NCBI RefSeq assembly: GCF_963678795.1
Contig: NZ_OY787453.1
Span: 1,302,001-1,366,000, forward strand
DNA length: 64,000 nt
From: an uncultured Methanoregula sp.
GTDB lineage: Archaea > Halobacteriota > Methanomicrobia > Methanomicrobiales > Methanospirillaceae
Direction: 5' to 3'
Shown: piece by piece, positions 17,440-26,600 of the stretch
How the letters are laid out: each line of letters begins with the position of its first letter
Position numbering within the stretch: the first letter of the stretch is position 1
Notes under the pieces: model-generated
Told to the model about the DNA's origin: nothing
Databases searched by the model: none
What the model saw: the letters and a program-made list of their open reading frames with translations, nothing else
Position numbers and translations under genes: made by a program

Positions 17440-18656
17440 TGGTTCTTTCTTCGTCTGGTATACAAGTAAACGCCGGCAATCCCGATAACAATCACAAGGC
17501 CGGTTACCGGCAGCAGATAGTTACCCGGTTGGTTTGTTTTGTCATCAGATGCTGCTCCGCTGATGCTGACATCAAAGCGCGAGGCGATGATATTCCCGTC
17601 AGTATCCTTGTAAGAGATCTGGAGGGGGACGGTTGTCGCACCATTGGCATTGAACGTGACTTCAAAACTGCCGAAATCATCCGGTTTGAGTGCTCCGATC
17701 ACATAAGACTTGTAAGGATCCTGCGGAATGGCCGGTGAGAGTGTTGTCACGGAAACGCCGTTTGCATTTGTCAGGCCGGCATTGGTGACATCACCGGTAA
17801 CATGGTACACCCCGCTCGTCTGTTTTACCTGGACATTGCTGATCTCGGGATTTGCCTGCTTTTTATCCAAGCCGAATGTTACGGGAAGGTCCAGGGTAAC
17901 CTGGTGGGTGTTGTCACCATTGTCGTACTTCAGGGTGATATTCACATTCGTGGGATAATCCGGTGTTATCGTGAAGTTCACGGGTATTTTTCCCCCGGCG
18001 GATACATCGCCAATGTAGGTTTTTGCCGGTGTTGCGGAGAATCCCTGGCCGCTTACTTCAAGGATTGCGTTGTTTACCGCATTATCGCGGGGATTTGCAA
18101 CCTGCAGGTAAATCGTCTTCTTCTGGCCTGCCGCGTAGGCATCGGGTTTGTCAACCAACGTCAGGACCAGAGGCGTGTTGTCAATCTTAACCGTTGCCCG
18201 TTGATACATGCTGTCAGCATCCCGGAAGTTCAAAGTGAATGTCGGGTAATAGGTTCCATCCCTGCCCTCCGCTTCTACGGAAAAAACAAAGGATTGTGTC
18301 TGGAGAGGGCCGATATTAGTTGTGCTGTCGTATGGCAGGCTTGTCAGCTTGATATTCTGATCTCCAAATGAGACATGGTTGACAACCGTGCTCTGGTTGG
18401 TGTTGGCATTGGTCACATACACCTTAACGGTCCCGGTATCTCCGGGAAAGAACGTACCCGGGTCATAAACGACATTCGACACATAGACCTTGCTTGCGGC
18501 AACGATCGATTCCGGGGTTTCAAACGCACTTACGGGCAGTACCAAGAGGCCCAGGGCAGCTATGACAAACAGGAATATCCCGATCCGCGAGAGCGTGAAA
18601 CAGGAGGAAGAATTGGTTCCCGTTCGTGACAAAGCCGATCTCTGCGTAAACGTCAT
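17436..18656 (-). CDS. Secreted S-layer-like/CARDB-type protein with C-terminal anchor
   Basis: 406 residues. A signal-like segment (IGIFLFVIAALGLLVLPVSAF) lies at about 25-45, then several Ig-like beta-sandwich repeats of the COG1361 S-layer/CARDB type (VSNVVYDPGTFFPGDTGTV; repeated VxVTN patterns), and a C-terminal membrane helix (LLPVTGLVIVIGIAGVYLY) with a basic RRRKNQ end. It is likely an extracytoplasmic partner of the ABC transporter, comparable to MacA-like adaptors in role though not in fold. First gene of the operon. An insertion sequence ends only 30 bp upstream of its start, so the native promoter is probably cut off. Confidence 0.7.
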   Translation of the reverse strand: MTFTQRSALSRTGTNSSSCFTLSRIGIFLFVIAALGLLVLPVSAFETPESIVAASKVYVSNVVYDPGTFFPGDTGTVKVYVTNANTNQSTVVNHVSFGDQNIKLTSLPYDSTTNIGPLQTQSFVFSVEAEGRDGTYYPTFTLNFRDADSMYQRATVKIDNTPLVLTLVDKPDAYAAGQKKTIYLQVANPRDNAVNNAILEVSGQGFSATPAKTYIGDVSAGGKIPVNFTITPDYPTNVNITLKYDNGDNTHQVTLDLPVTFGLDKKQANPEISNVQVKQTSGVYHVTGDVTNAGLTNANGVSVTTLSPAIPQDPYKSYVIGALKPDDFGSFEVTFNANGATTVPLQISYKDTDGNIIASRFDVSISGAASDDKTNQPGNYLLPVTGLVIVIGIAGVYLYTRRRKNQ

Positions 18657-18686
18657 ATCCCGGTGCGCCGGGAATTTTCGAGAGGT

Positions 18687-19979
18687 TCAGTACTTCACTA
18701 ATTTTTAGTTACAGCTAAAGAAGACAGTAAGATCTAAATAGACGGCGGGCGCCGAATATGGTCAATAAACGGCAAATTGCCCGCCGAATAAAGAATGAGA
18801 TCCGAGCAGAAGATTGTTCCGAAATAGCAGTGAATGCAATCAACCGGCACCTAACGATTTCCATCAATGGAACGCTAAAACAAAAGACACTCATCCAGTC
18901 ACTCGTCGGGATGTCAGCGACCAAACTATCAGTGCATTCCCTCAATAAAGTCGTAGAAAAAGTTCCGTGTGAAACATCGGTCAGATACCATTTGTCGAAG
19001 GTGAATTTGGATTCACTTCTGGAATTACAATCAAAGATCCTCACTTACTCAAACGGTCAGATCCTTGTTCCCGGGAAATCGTATCATTTTGCCATAGATT
19101 TCACCGACGATCCGTATTATGGTGAAATTATCGAAGCGAACAAAGATTACGTCCTCAAGAGCAAAATGAAGAAATCAACAACGACATTTTACTCGTACGT
19201 TTCGCTCTATATCACAACAAAAGGTCAACGGCAGACCTTTGCAGTTTTCCCGGTAAAAAAGGGAGTATCAAAGGTCGAGTACATTCGGAAATTCCTAGCT
19301 ATAATCAATAACGCGAAAGTGACTATCACCGTTCTCTGTCTCGATCGTGGTTTCTACTCGAACGAAGTGTTTTCGTTTCTCCAGAATGAGAACATCCCGC
19401 ATATCGTGCCGGTGAGAAAATACGGCCTGGAACTCAAGAAAATTCTCCGGGGGAATCATTCCCGGTATGCCCAGTACACGATGATGGGGACAGGTAAACC
19501 TCTTGATCTTACTCTCGCAATTGATGTCCAGTACCTTCAGGGAAGGAATAAAAAATTCGGGAATGTGAATCTCGGTTATGTCGTATACGGCATTGACTGG
19601 AAACCCCGAAGAGTCTACCAGGTCTACAAGAACCGGTTCGCTATCGAATCTTCATACCGTATCCGAAACATCGTGAAAGCTAAAACATCTTCCCGGAATG
19701 TTGTGCTCCGCTATCTCTTGACGATAATCTCGTTCCTCCTCAAGAATATCTGGGTAACTCTTCAATGGATGTTCTTTTCAAAGGTTCAACGTGGGCCGAG
19801 AACGATTGACGAAGATTTGTTCCGGTTTGATCTCTTCCGGCTACTTGTTTGGGAAGGACTCCGGAGAAAACTCAAATTCGTTACGGTTGTTTCTGTTCTT
19901 CGATCTCTCAGTTGATCGGAGGTTGGTAAGCGTTGATGACTATCCAAAGTTCATGGAAGAAAATTTAGAGAAGTACTGA
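18687..19979 (+). mobile_element. ISH3-like insertion sequence
   Basis: About 1.29 kb. Imperfect terminal inverted repeats TCAGTACTTCACT (18687-18699) and AGAGAAGTACTGA (19967-19979) match at 12 of 13 positions. One transposase gene fills the element. GAGGT occurs just outside the left end (18682-18686) and at the right end (19978-19982), but there it overlaps the terminal repeat, so the target duplication and exact ends are not settled. The element sits between an ABC export operon and a divergent TrmB gene. Confidence 0.8.
18758..19915 (+). CDS. ISH3-family DDE transposase
   Basis: 385 residues. DDE acidic residues are visible: FAIDFTDDPYYGE near 112-123 (D114, with the DPYYG motif typical of ISH3), VLCLDRGFYSNE with D196, and RFAIESSYR with E297. 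The N-terminal region is basic and helical. The frame is complete, with no stop or frameshift, and the terminal repeats are present, so the element may still be active. Codon use is more A/T-rich than that of the flanking ABC genes, as expected for an acquired element. Confidence 0.88.
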   Translation: MVNKRQIARRIKNEIRAEDCSEIAVNAINRHLTISINGTLKQKTLIQSLVGMSATKLSVHSLNKVVEKVPCETSVRYHLSKVNLDSLLELQSKILTYSNGQILVPGKSYHFAIDFTDDPYYGEIIEANKDYVLKSKMKKSTTTFYSYVSLYITTKGQRQTFAVFPVKKGVSKVEYIRKFLAIINNAKVTITVLCLDRGFYSNEVFSFLQNENIPHIVPVRKYGLELKKILRGNHSRYAQYTMMGTGKPLDLTLAIDVQYLQGRNKKFGNVNLGYVVYGIDWKPRRVYQVYKNRFAIESSYRIRNIVKAKTSSRNVVLRYLLTIISFLLKNIWVTLQWMFFSKVQRGPRTIDEDLFRFDLFRLLVWEGLRRKLKFVTVVSVLRSLS

Positions 19980-20015
19980 GGTTGTTTTCGTGAACATTGA
20001 TCTTTCCTCAAATAA

Positions 20016-20035
20016 GTAGTAAAAATATTTACTAC
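20016..20035. promoter_or_regulatory. Palindromic operator, site 1, upstream of trmB-like gene
   Basis: GTAGTAAAAATATTTACTAC: perfect 8-bp arms GTAGTAAA/TTTACTAC around AATA. A TrmB-type regulator starts 106 bp downstream. TTATTTG on the minus strand beside this site could be the old TATA box of the ABC operon. Confidence 0.6.
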
Positions 20036-20083
20036 AATTGTTAACATACGTCTCATTGCCGGGTTAAATAATTTCTCGTGCCA

Positions 20084-20103
20084 GTAGTAAAATTATTAAC
20101 AAC
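20084..20103. promoter_or_regulatory. Operator-like site 2, upstream of trmB-like gene
   Basis: GTAGTAAAATTATTAACAAC shares its left half exactly with site 1, while the right half is degenerate. The sites are 68 bp apart and on the same face orientation. Probably a second, weaker binding site of the same regulator. Confidence 0.5.
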
Positions 20104-20141
20104 AAGCGAGGAACTATTATTTCAAGAAGTGAATCTGATTC

Positions 20142-20996
20142 ATGGAGAATATCCCGGCCCATCTTGTAAAATCCCTCAACGATCTCGGGTTATCCAACAA
20201 TGAGGCCCTCGTGTATGCTGCCCTGGTCCTGTATGATAATGCTGAAGCAAAGGAGATTATCGAGTTCCTCTCTATCTCAAAACCAAGCGTGTACGAGGCA
20301 CTCGACCATCTTGCCGATATGGGACTTGCAGTAAAAAGAATTACAAAACCGGCACGATACAGTGCGATCTCTCCGGTAATGGCTATCAATCTGCTCAGGG
20401 ACAAACTTAACAGAGCCGCTGACAAGGCCCTCATAATCTTAAAACAATTGGAGAGCGAGAAGGTCAAGACGGATAAGGAAGATGCACTCTGGACAATTTA
20501 CGGCGATGCTAACATTGAGTACAAGATACGGGACTTGTTCGGTAAAGCAAAAAGCCAGATACGTTGCATGATTGGGGAGCGATACCTTCCATTTATTGAA
20601 AACTGCAGGATGGGGGATGTATCGTTCCGGCTTATTGTAATCTCCGATTCATCGGATCTTGAAAAGAAATTGCATGGACTGTTTCCTGGAAAAAATGCTG
20701 AGATTCATGTTATCCCCTCCGAGAAATTTTTAGCCCCGCCACCCTTTGCTCCCCCGGAATTTGAGGAGGCTAAAAAATTTATGAATTTTGAAAATACCCT
20801 TGAACTGATCATCGATGACGAGGAACTGCTCATGATACCTCCATTCATTTCTGGGAGCGTGTCGGTTCTCAATACAAAAAATAAGGGAGCTATCCTCCAG
20901 ATCAAGATGTTCAGCGAGTTCCACTGGAGGCGTCTGGTTGAGAGAGAAGAGTTTCCTTTGCCTCCGGCATCTTTTCGAAACAAACCGCGGAAATAA
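20142..20996 (+). CDS. TrmB-family transcriptional regulator
   Basis: 284 residues. The N-terminal winged helix (LGLSNNEALVYAALVL, then ISKPSVYEALDHLADMGLAVK, about residues 12-65) is the TrmB DNA-binding domain. It is followed by a short helical linker (LLRDKLNRAADKALIILKQLE) and a C-terminal effector domain of roughly 170 residues, which is PLD/sugar-sensor-like in TrmB proteins. Two operator-like sites lie 40-125 bp upstream. The divergent ABC operon beyond the insertion sequence is the obvious second target. The ligand is unknown. ATG 20142 is supported by the domain start. Confidence 0.85.
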   Translation: MENIPAHLVKSLNDLGLSNNEALVYAALVLYDNAEAKEIIEFLSISKPSVYEALDHLADMGLAVKRITKPARYSAISPVMAINLLRDKLNRAADKALIILKQLESEKVKTDKEDALWTIYGDANIEYKIRDLFGKAKSQIRCMIGERYLPFIENCRMGDVSFRLIVISDSSDLEKKLHGLFPGKNAEIHVIPSEKFLAPPPFAPPEFEEAKKFMNFENTLELIIDDEELLMIPPFISGSVSVLNTKNKGAILQIKMFSEFHWRRLVEREEFPLPPASFRNKPRK

Positions 20997-21203
20997 CCGG
21001 GTGTATACCAGGAATAGCATATCATGCCGGATGATTTGATCGTATTTCAGTTGCTATTATCTGGGGATCCTGGCATCTGGTGGTCAGAACCTGATGAAAA
21101 GTCAGGATTGTGACTGTTTTAACGGTTCTTAACGCTGTATTGCATCAATGTTCACGTTACTCCGGCAAGCCATATATCGGATTTACATATTCTTTGGTAA
21201 AAA

Positions 21204-21335
21204 CTACCTGTAACTTCGGCAGTTGATACTGCTGACGCCTTGGCTCATGACGAAGTTCTTGTTCGTATCATCGAATCCGATCTTTTCTAATTTCTGTTCA
21301 AAGAATTTCCTGATATCTTCGACCTCAAACGTGCA
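21204..21335 (-). pseudogene. C-terminal remnant of an unknown gene
   Basis: 43 codons with no start, directly preceded by TAG and ending at TAG 21206-21204. The translation has normal protein character (VEDIRKFFEQKLEKIGFD, then KNFVMSQGVSS). The upstream part is missing, with repeat A starting about 30 bp away. Not recognised. Confidence 0.35.
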
Positions 21336-21362
21336 CTATGTATGCTTAAGTGGAACTGGATG

Positions 21363-21454
21363 CTCGCTGGGCAAGCTCCGACTTCGTGCAGGAATACAGG
21401 TAAATGCGTAGCGCAAAACCCGATGAGACATTTTACGCGTGGGACTCATATCAT
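21363..21454 (+). repeat. Dispersed repeat A, copy 2
   Basis: Matches 11683-11774, including an identical 28-base run from ACAGGTAAATGCGTAGCGCA through AAACCCGA. The hairpin that is perfect in copy 1 is partly lost here (ATTTTACGC in place of GTTTTGCGC), so this copy is more decayed. Confidence 0.6.
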
Positions 21455-21871
21455 ACCGGGAAAATTGCCGGACAAACATTTTCAGAAAACGTTTGCAGAA
21501 AATTTTATGAAAAAATTCCCGGCAAAGAAAAATAAGTCCGGAAAAAAACCGGAAAGATTTTCCAAAAATTCCACCGGAATCTTTCCGGCACACAACCTGT
21601 ACTTGGATCCCAACAGAAGACCCCGCCAGGACCGGAAAAATGACCGTTTTCCACCCCCTTTACCGTCGTTACGCTCTACCTGGAAGACCCCAAACCCTAC
21701 CCCCGAATCCGGGCCATATACGAGCCCGGATTGCCAATCCGGGGGATCGATCTCATGGGGAGGTTGCAGAAAATGATGATTTCCGGCACACTTTTTCAAA
21801 AATCCTGATATATGGGCGATTCAGGGCAAACGGAGCATTTTTGTGCCGATTGAAAAACGCAAACAGACGCA

Positions 21872-21985
21872 TTTGGATGGCAGTTCTCAGTGAAAACGGG
21901 GGTATGTAGGTTCAGAACGAAAAGAAGGCCTGTTTTGGACCCCTGTTTTAGTGGTCCCGAAACCCCCCGGTCCGATACTCCCGGG
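21872..21985 (+). repeat. Dispersed repeat B, copy 2
   Basis: Matches 14885-14998: TTTGGATGGCAGTTCTCAGT, GTATGTAGGTTCAGAACG and GAAGGCCTGTTTTGGACC are almost unchanged, and the last 30 bp vary. Same orientation and same order after repeat A as in the island. Confidence 0.65.
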
Positions 21986-22104
21986 GGTCTTCATGCCGGA
22001 ATTACAACCGGTGCGTTCTTTGACCTTGCATCCCTGATGGCGAAATTCCCTGCATTATTTTTCGGACCGCACGGGTCAAAGAGATCTACCCTGGCGGCTC
22101 TTTA

Positions 22105-22290
22105 TCAATCGGGCATCTGTTCTTTAATCAGTTCCAGGCAGCGACAGCCATAACCTTTCTTCATAGCGCATTCTGGCCCGTGGTTACGTTTTCCAAAGAA
22201 AAAAATCCAGAATCTCGTTGGAATTTTTGTATCCCCGTTTAAAAAACCATCATCTTTCTCATGATATCTGAAAAGAGTTGGCAGACAAAC
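22105..22290 (-). pseudogene. Possible remnant of a small cysteine-containing protein
   Basis: An open frame of 61 codons after a TAG and without an ATG until codon 43. The translation ends GPECAMKKGYGCRCLELIKE and looks protein-like, with three Cys close together. It could be the 3' end of a lost gene or a 19-residue peptide from ATG 22164. Weak evidence; not recognised. Confidence 0.25.
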
Positions 22291-22384
22291 CTAACCGGTG
22301 ATGAAAAACAAAAGAGTGGATGAAACCGACAGCACCGTCACGGTCGGGCGCCTTTTGGAACCCGCAGGATCCCGGGTCCACGTT

Positions 22385-22948
22385 TTAAGAAGAACCTATG
22401 ATATATTTTAACCTTGCAGATGAAGCCATACCCTTTGAGGGGTTCGTCCTGAACTCTTTGGTATCTCCTGCCGCGAGTTCTCCCATCAGCACATATGTTG
22501 ATCCTATTGACTTACCTTTTGAATCATACAGGTTAAAATAAATCGTAAATCCCTTGTATGTCTCGTTACTGGTATTCTTTATTTTTCCCGCAACCCACGA
22601 GTTGGAACCGTCCCGGTGCAACTCACTGCTCATTATTTTCAGATTTGTTGATGCATCCATTCCGGCGGATCCCAGAAATGAATCCATCGAGAAATCCGGG
22701 GTTGATGGTGAGCTTGTATCTGGTGAGCCTGCATTCATTTTAGGATTGTCCATGGGGATGAAATAATGCAGCATCGGGCTGGCTATCACTAAAAAACAAA
22801 TAAGTATGCCGGCAACCAGGAGCCCTAATATAATATAGACGGTATGCAGCCTCTGGAAACGTTCCTTTGCCAAACGTTTTTTCTGGCGTCTTGAACGTTC
22901 TATAAGATCCGGTACTTCGTTATGGCGCATCCTGTTCCACACATCCAA
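22385..22948 (-). CDS. Membrane-anchored FxLYD-domain protein
   Basis: 187 residues. A basic N-terminus (RSRRQKKRLAKERFQRLH) precedes one membrane helix (YIILGLLVAGILICFLVIASP, about 38-58). A Ser/Pro-rich linker then leads to an extracellular beta-sandwich of FxLYD type (WVAGKIKNTSNETYKGFTIY, then FNLYDSKGKSIGS). The domain is common in archaeal and bacterial surface proteins and its role is unknown. The start may be ATG 22948 or ATG 22930. It is not tightly linked to any neighbour. Confidence 0.65.
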   Translation of the reverse strand: MDVWNRMRHNEVPDLIERSRRQKKRLAKERFQRLHTVYIILGLLVAGILICFLVIASPMLHYFIPMDNPKMNAGSPDTSSPSTPDFSMDSFLGSAGMDASTNLKIMSSELHRDGSNSWVAGKIKNTSNETYKGFTIYFNLYDSKGKSIGSTYVLMGELAAGDTKEFRTNPSKGMASSARLKYIIGSS

Positions 22949-23237
22949 TGGGATAATCAGGTCTATTAGATTTTTGTTTTGTAGAGAACATTTCCGCCGG
23001 GCCGTAACGGGAAATACCCAAAACGGTTATTCACCCTGAAAAACAGAACGGGATCGATCTTTCGCAAGTATTGCTGTAACGTTTACAGGATTATCTGACC
23101 GGATTCCTCTTTCCCATCATGCCACCCTTTGTCAGCAGTGATTCGTCTGATATTTTTGCCGGTATTTTCGGAAGATTACAACTATATCTGGAACGGTAAA
23201 ATGGTGTATCTCCTTTTCTGCTGAGGAAAAAACAGAA

Positions 23238-24950
23238 TCAGGTGTTTTTCTGGGTCTGGTTGGCGGTAACGTTCCCGCTGCCTGAAATGGTTGTGGTGGT
23301 AACAACCGGCATGGGAGTTGGGGTTGTCGGCGCTGGTGTAGGTCTGAGATCTATTTGTATCTCGACAATTCCTTTCGGGCCGGTTGTTGTTTTCTCGGTG
23401 ACCAGATTTCCATCTTTATACACTTCAACCCGGAGTTCATTGCCGGTGGCATCCACTTTCTGGACTGATGCCACAACGATGCCGGTACTGGTGGAAACCC
23501 GGTAGAGGTGTTCCCCGGTGTCCGTCCTGGCAGTCTCCGCGCCGGGAGTTCCTATTGACGAGGCATAGGATCCCGGGTAATTTACCCTGACCCACACTCC
23601 GGTAGACGGTATAACGATCTGTGATGACGAAACAGTTGTTGCAGACGGTGTCGGACTGGCAGTCATCACCGGCAGCATGGTCTCCTGCGGGGTAACTGTT
23701 GTTGCGGTGACAACCGGTGTCAGGGTTGGCACGGCAGTCGTGGGCGTTACTGCTGGGGTTGGCGTTTGCTGGGGATTGATAAACAGAATCGCACTGCCGA
23801 CAACTGCAAGGATCACAATGATAGCAATGACGATTGCTATGTACTTTTTGCCGGATGACCTTGGCGCCGGGAGAGGGGGTGGTGGAATCTCTGCCGGTGC
23901 AACAGCTGCGGCGGGTGCTGGCCCGGAGGGTGATCCATCCGATGCGACGACCGGCCACTGAACACCGGAAGCCGTTTCCGGTGAACCTTCAGCAGTAACA
24001 ACCGGTTCTGGTACAGGTTCCACAGGTGTATGGGTGACTAGCTGGACCGGTTGTGGTTTTATGATCAGCGGTGCAGGTTCTGTCCTGGGAACCGAGTCTT
24101 CGATAAGGGGCTCGATCGAATGGATGACCTGTTCGATGGGCCGCTCTTTTCTTTCGCCAGCGGCTGAGCCGAATACCGGGGGAGGGATCGGTACGTGCAG
24201 CTGAGGGATTGATGCAGGTGGTGGGGAGACCTGAGGAGGTGCCTGGGGGGTGGGAGCCTGAACTGGTGTATCAGGCTGGATTACCTGATCAGGATCACGG
24301 ACAACCGGCGTGCCGCAGCGGTTGCAGAACACCGATTCGGGAGGAACCCGGTTCCCGCACCGGTTACAGAATGACCCAACCGGCAGAGACGTGGTCTCGA
24401 TCGGTTTGGGCATCGTGGGGGGGTTTTCAACGATCTTCATTATCGGACGGGCAATCTCGATCTTCTTCTTTGGCTGGGGTGCATTCGTGATCTCTACCCG
24501 TGCAGGAGCAGCAGTTTCCGGCACATACGTTGGTTGTGGTGCAAATACGTGAACGGGTTCCGGTGGAGGTGTTGGAACTTCAGGATTCGGGCGCATCTGG
24601 TGCTGGAACGTTGGTGAAAGATTTTGCCTGAGGATTCTGATCCATTCATCACATTCTCTTTTCCGGTCGCCACCGGAAGTCTTGGAGAAGGTCAGGATCA
24701 TCTGTCGCGTCGCGCCGCTGTTGGTTATGAGCGAGAGCGTGATTGTCGGGTCGCGGATAGCGTTCTCTCCCTCTTCGACATCCCGGAGGGTTGCAAGCAG
24801 GATCTCCTGGGGTGCAATGAGGTGTTTTTTGCTGTCGACGAGGATCAGACGTTTTGTTGTGAGGACGGCCTCAAACGTCACTGATTTGACTTTGACATTC
24901 TGCGCATTCAGGAGAACCGATTCATCATTGTAGAGATCAGGATATGCCAT
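23238..24950 (-). CDS. PH-like and zinc-ribbon membrane protein
   Basis: 570 residues. The N-terminal 110 residues resemble a bacterial PH-like domain (VLTTKRLILVDSKKHLIAPQ). A Pro-rich stretch leads to a double-CxxC zinc ribbon with Cys at 195, 198, 209 and 212 (FCNRCGN and FCNRCGT). Another Pro/Val-rich linker precedes a membrane helix (KYIAIVIAIIVILAVVGSAILFI), after which an extracellular Thr/Pro-rich linker carries a small beta domain (SGVWVRVNYPGSYASSIG and on) and ends in a Thr/Pro-rich tail. The protein probably reads a cytoplasmic signal at the membrane, but no function is known. Frame intact throughout. Confidence 0.65.
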   Translation of the reverse strand: MAYPDLYNDESVLLNAQNVKVKSVTFEAVLTTKRLILVDSKKHLIAPQEILLATLRDVEEGENAIRDPTITLSLITNSGATRQMILTFSKTSGGDRKRECDEWIRILRQNLSPTFQHQMRPNPEVPTPPPEPVHVFAPQPTYVPETAAPARVEITNAPQPKKKIEIARPIMKIVENPPTMPKPIETTSLPVGSFCNRCGNRVPPESVFCNRCGTPVVRDPDQVIQPDTPVQAPTPQAPPQVSPPPASIPQLHVPIPPPVFGSAAGERKERPIEQVIHSIEPLIEDSVPRTEPAPLIIKPQPVQLVTHTPVEPVPEPVVTAEGSPETASGVQWPVVASDGSPSGPAPAAAVAPAEIPPPPLPAPRSSGKKYIAIVIAIIVILAVVGSAILFINPQQTPTPAVTPTTAVPTLTPVVTATTVTPQETMLPVMTASPTPSATTVSSSQIVIPSTGVWVRVNYPGSYASSIGTPGAETARTDTGEHLYRVSTSTGIVVASVQKVDATGNELRVEVYKDGNLVTEKTTTGPKGIVEIQIDLRPTPAPTTPTPMPVVTTTTISGSGNVTANQTQKNT

Positions 24951-25015
24951 GCAACCACGTTCTTAGTATTATCTAGGTCATCTCAACAAAATAAGTGTTT
25001 GTTGATTAAGCTGTA

Positions 25016-26293
25016 TCAGAGTATCTCACGACCGTTCATGTAAGGTATAAGCACTTCTGGAACCGTTACCGTTCCGTTTGCGTCCTGGTAATTCTCGAGG
25101 ATTGCCCGGATGACCCGCGAGGTTGCGATAGCGGTGGAGTTCAGGGTATGGAGATGCTGTTTCGATTCGAAATCGCTTTTATCCCGGACCTTTATGTTGA
25201 GCCGCACTGCCTGGTACGTTGTGCAGTTGCTGCACGAGACAACTTCCTTGTAAGCTTCTTCACGTGGCATCCAGGCTTCGATATCGTATTTTTTCGCGGC
25301 AACCGTACCGATGTCTCCGGTACAGATATTGACTACCCGGTAGGGAAGACCGAGGCCCTGGAATATTTCCTCGGCATTTTCAAGCAGTTCTTCATGGATC
25401 CGCCATGAATCCTGCGGCATGCAGTATACGAACTGCTCGACTTTGGTGAACTGGTGAACCCTGAAAAGTCCCTTTGTGTCGAGACCATGGGCACCAATTT
25501 CCCGGCGGAAGCAGGGCGAAATCCCGGCAAGTCTTAAGGGGAGATCTTTCTCTTCGAAAATCTCGTCCTGGTACATCGCGCCGATCGGGTGCTCGCTTGT
25601 TGCGATAAGGTACGCATCGTCTCCATCAATTTTGTACATGACTTTCTCGAAATCCCCGAGATCAGTCACCCCTTCATAGGAGATCCTGTTGATCATGTAA
25701 GGTGGAATGACCGGAGTGAACCCTTTCCGTACCAGCAGGTCGATGGCATATCGCTGGAGTGCAAGGTCGAGAAGGACAAGACTTCCTTTTAAGAAATAAA
25801 ATCCGGCACCACTGGTCTTTGTGGCCCGTTCAAAATCCGCCCATCCCTGTTCAGATGCCAGCTGGCCGTGGTTTTTTATCTCGAAATCAAAGGTCCTGGG
25901 AGTTCCGACACGCTTTATCTCGGCATTCTCCGTATCGTCTTTTCCCACCGGCACGCTCTCATGAAGGATATTGGGGAGGCGCATGAGATAGGATTTGATG
26001 GTAGTCCGGATCTCTTCCTGCTCAGAATCGTGGTCGCGGATCTTCTGGGGAAGTGCCGCAGCCTCGGCCATGAGCGCCGTTGCATCCTGACCGGCTTTCT
26101 TTGCGGCATTGATCTCGCGGGCTATGGTGTTGCGGCGCTGCCGGAGCACGTCGGTCTCGACTTTGAGTTCCCGGGAACGGGCATCCTTTGCGAGAAGGTC
26201 GTCGACCCACCCGTTTTTTTCAGGATCATTTCTCTTACGGAGATCTGCTTTCACGATCTCCGGGCTGGCCCGTACAAACCTTATGTCAAGCAT
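25016..26293 (-). CDS. serS: Seryl-tRNA synthetase
   Basis: Class II synthetase that charges tRNA-Ser (and tRNA-Sec where present). 425 residues, the usual length of the common SerRS type, not the rare methanogen-specific form. An N-terminal coiled-coil arm (about 30-110; VDDLLAKDARSRELKVETD) precedes the catalytic core with motif 2 (CFRREIGAHG), FRVHQFTKVEQF and a motif 3 region ending IATSRVIRAILEN. The start at ATG 26293 (MLDIRFVRASPEIV) matches the family N-terminus. Stands alone. Confidence 0.95.
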   Translation of the reverse strand: MLDIRFVRASPEIVKADLRKRNDPEKNGWVDDLLAKDARSRELKVETDVLRQRRNTIAREINAAKKAGQDATALMAEAAALPQKIRDHDSEQEEIRTTIKSYLMRLPNILHESVPVGKDDTENAEIKRVGTPRTFDFEIKNHGQLASEQGWADFERATKTSGAGFYFLKGSLVLLDLALQRYAIDLLVRKGFTPVIPPYMINRISYEGVTDLGDFEKVMYKIDGDDAYLIATSEHPIGAMYQDEIFEEKDLPLRLAGISPCFRREIGAHGLDTKGLFRVHQFTKVEQFVYCMPQDSWRIHEELLENAEEIFQGLGLPYRVVNICTGDIGTVAAKKYDIEAWMPREEAYKEVVSCSNCTTYQAVRLNIKVRDKSDFESKQHLHTLNSTAIATSRVIRAILENYQDANGTVTVPEVLIPYMNGREIL

Positions 26294-26600
26294 ACAAAAA
26301 TCCCTTCTTTAGCGAGCGTATGGTGATATTATTAGACGATTATCCATCATAATCTATCGTTTTCACCTTTACCATAAGTGCATTCTGCCGCGAGTGTAGT
26401 TCATGCCAGATCCATTACCCCTGGCATTGCCGGGAAAATCTTCCTTTTAGCGAACACCCTGGAACACTTTTTACTCCACGAAAGTAGATTGAACCCGGTA
26501 TGACATGGCCGTGACCAGGACCGTTTTGGGGATACAGTAAAACATGGCCGGAATCGCAGGGTATTAACCGAACCGCGGTCAATCGTGTATGGAGATGTTC
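26294..26600. other. Noncoding spacer between serS and flavin reductase
   Basis: About 300 bp shared by two divergent promoters. Open frames that cross it on the minus strand are shadows of the flavin reductase gene. No structured element was recognised. Confidence 0.4.

Larger units (their letters stand above)
20997..22384. other. Long noncoding stretch with repeats A and B and gene remnants
   Basis: About 1.4 kb without an intact gene. It holds two short protein-like remnants on the minus strand and second copies of repeats A and B, listed separately. Open frames here are low-complexity and restart inside repeats. It looks like a scar of past insertions and deletions. Confidence 0.55.

Noticed and set aside
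18682..19982. GAGGT as a target-site duplication of the insertion sequence
   Set aside because: The right copy overlaps the terminal inverted repeat, so it cannot be a clean duplication with these ends.
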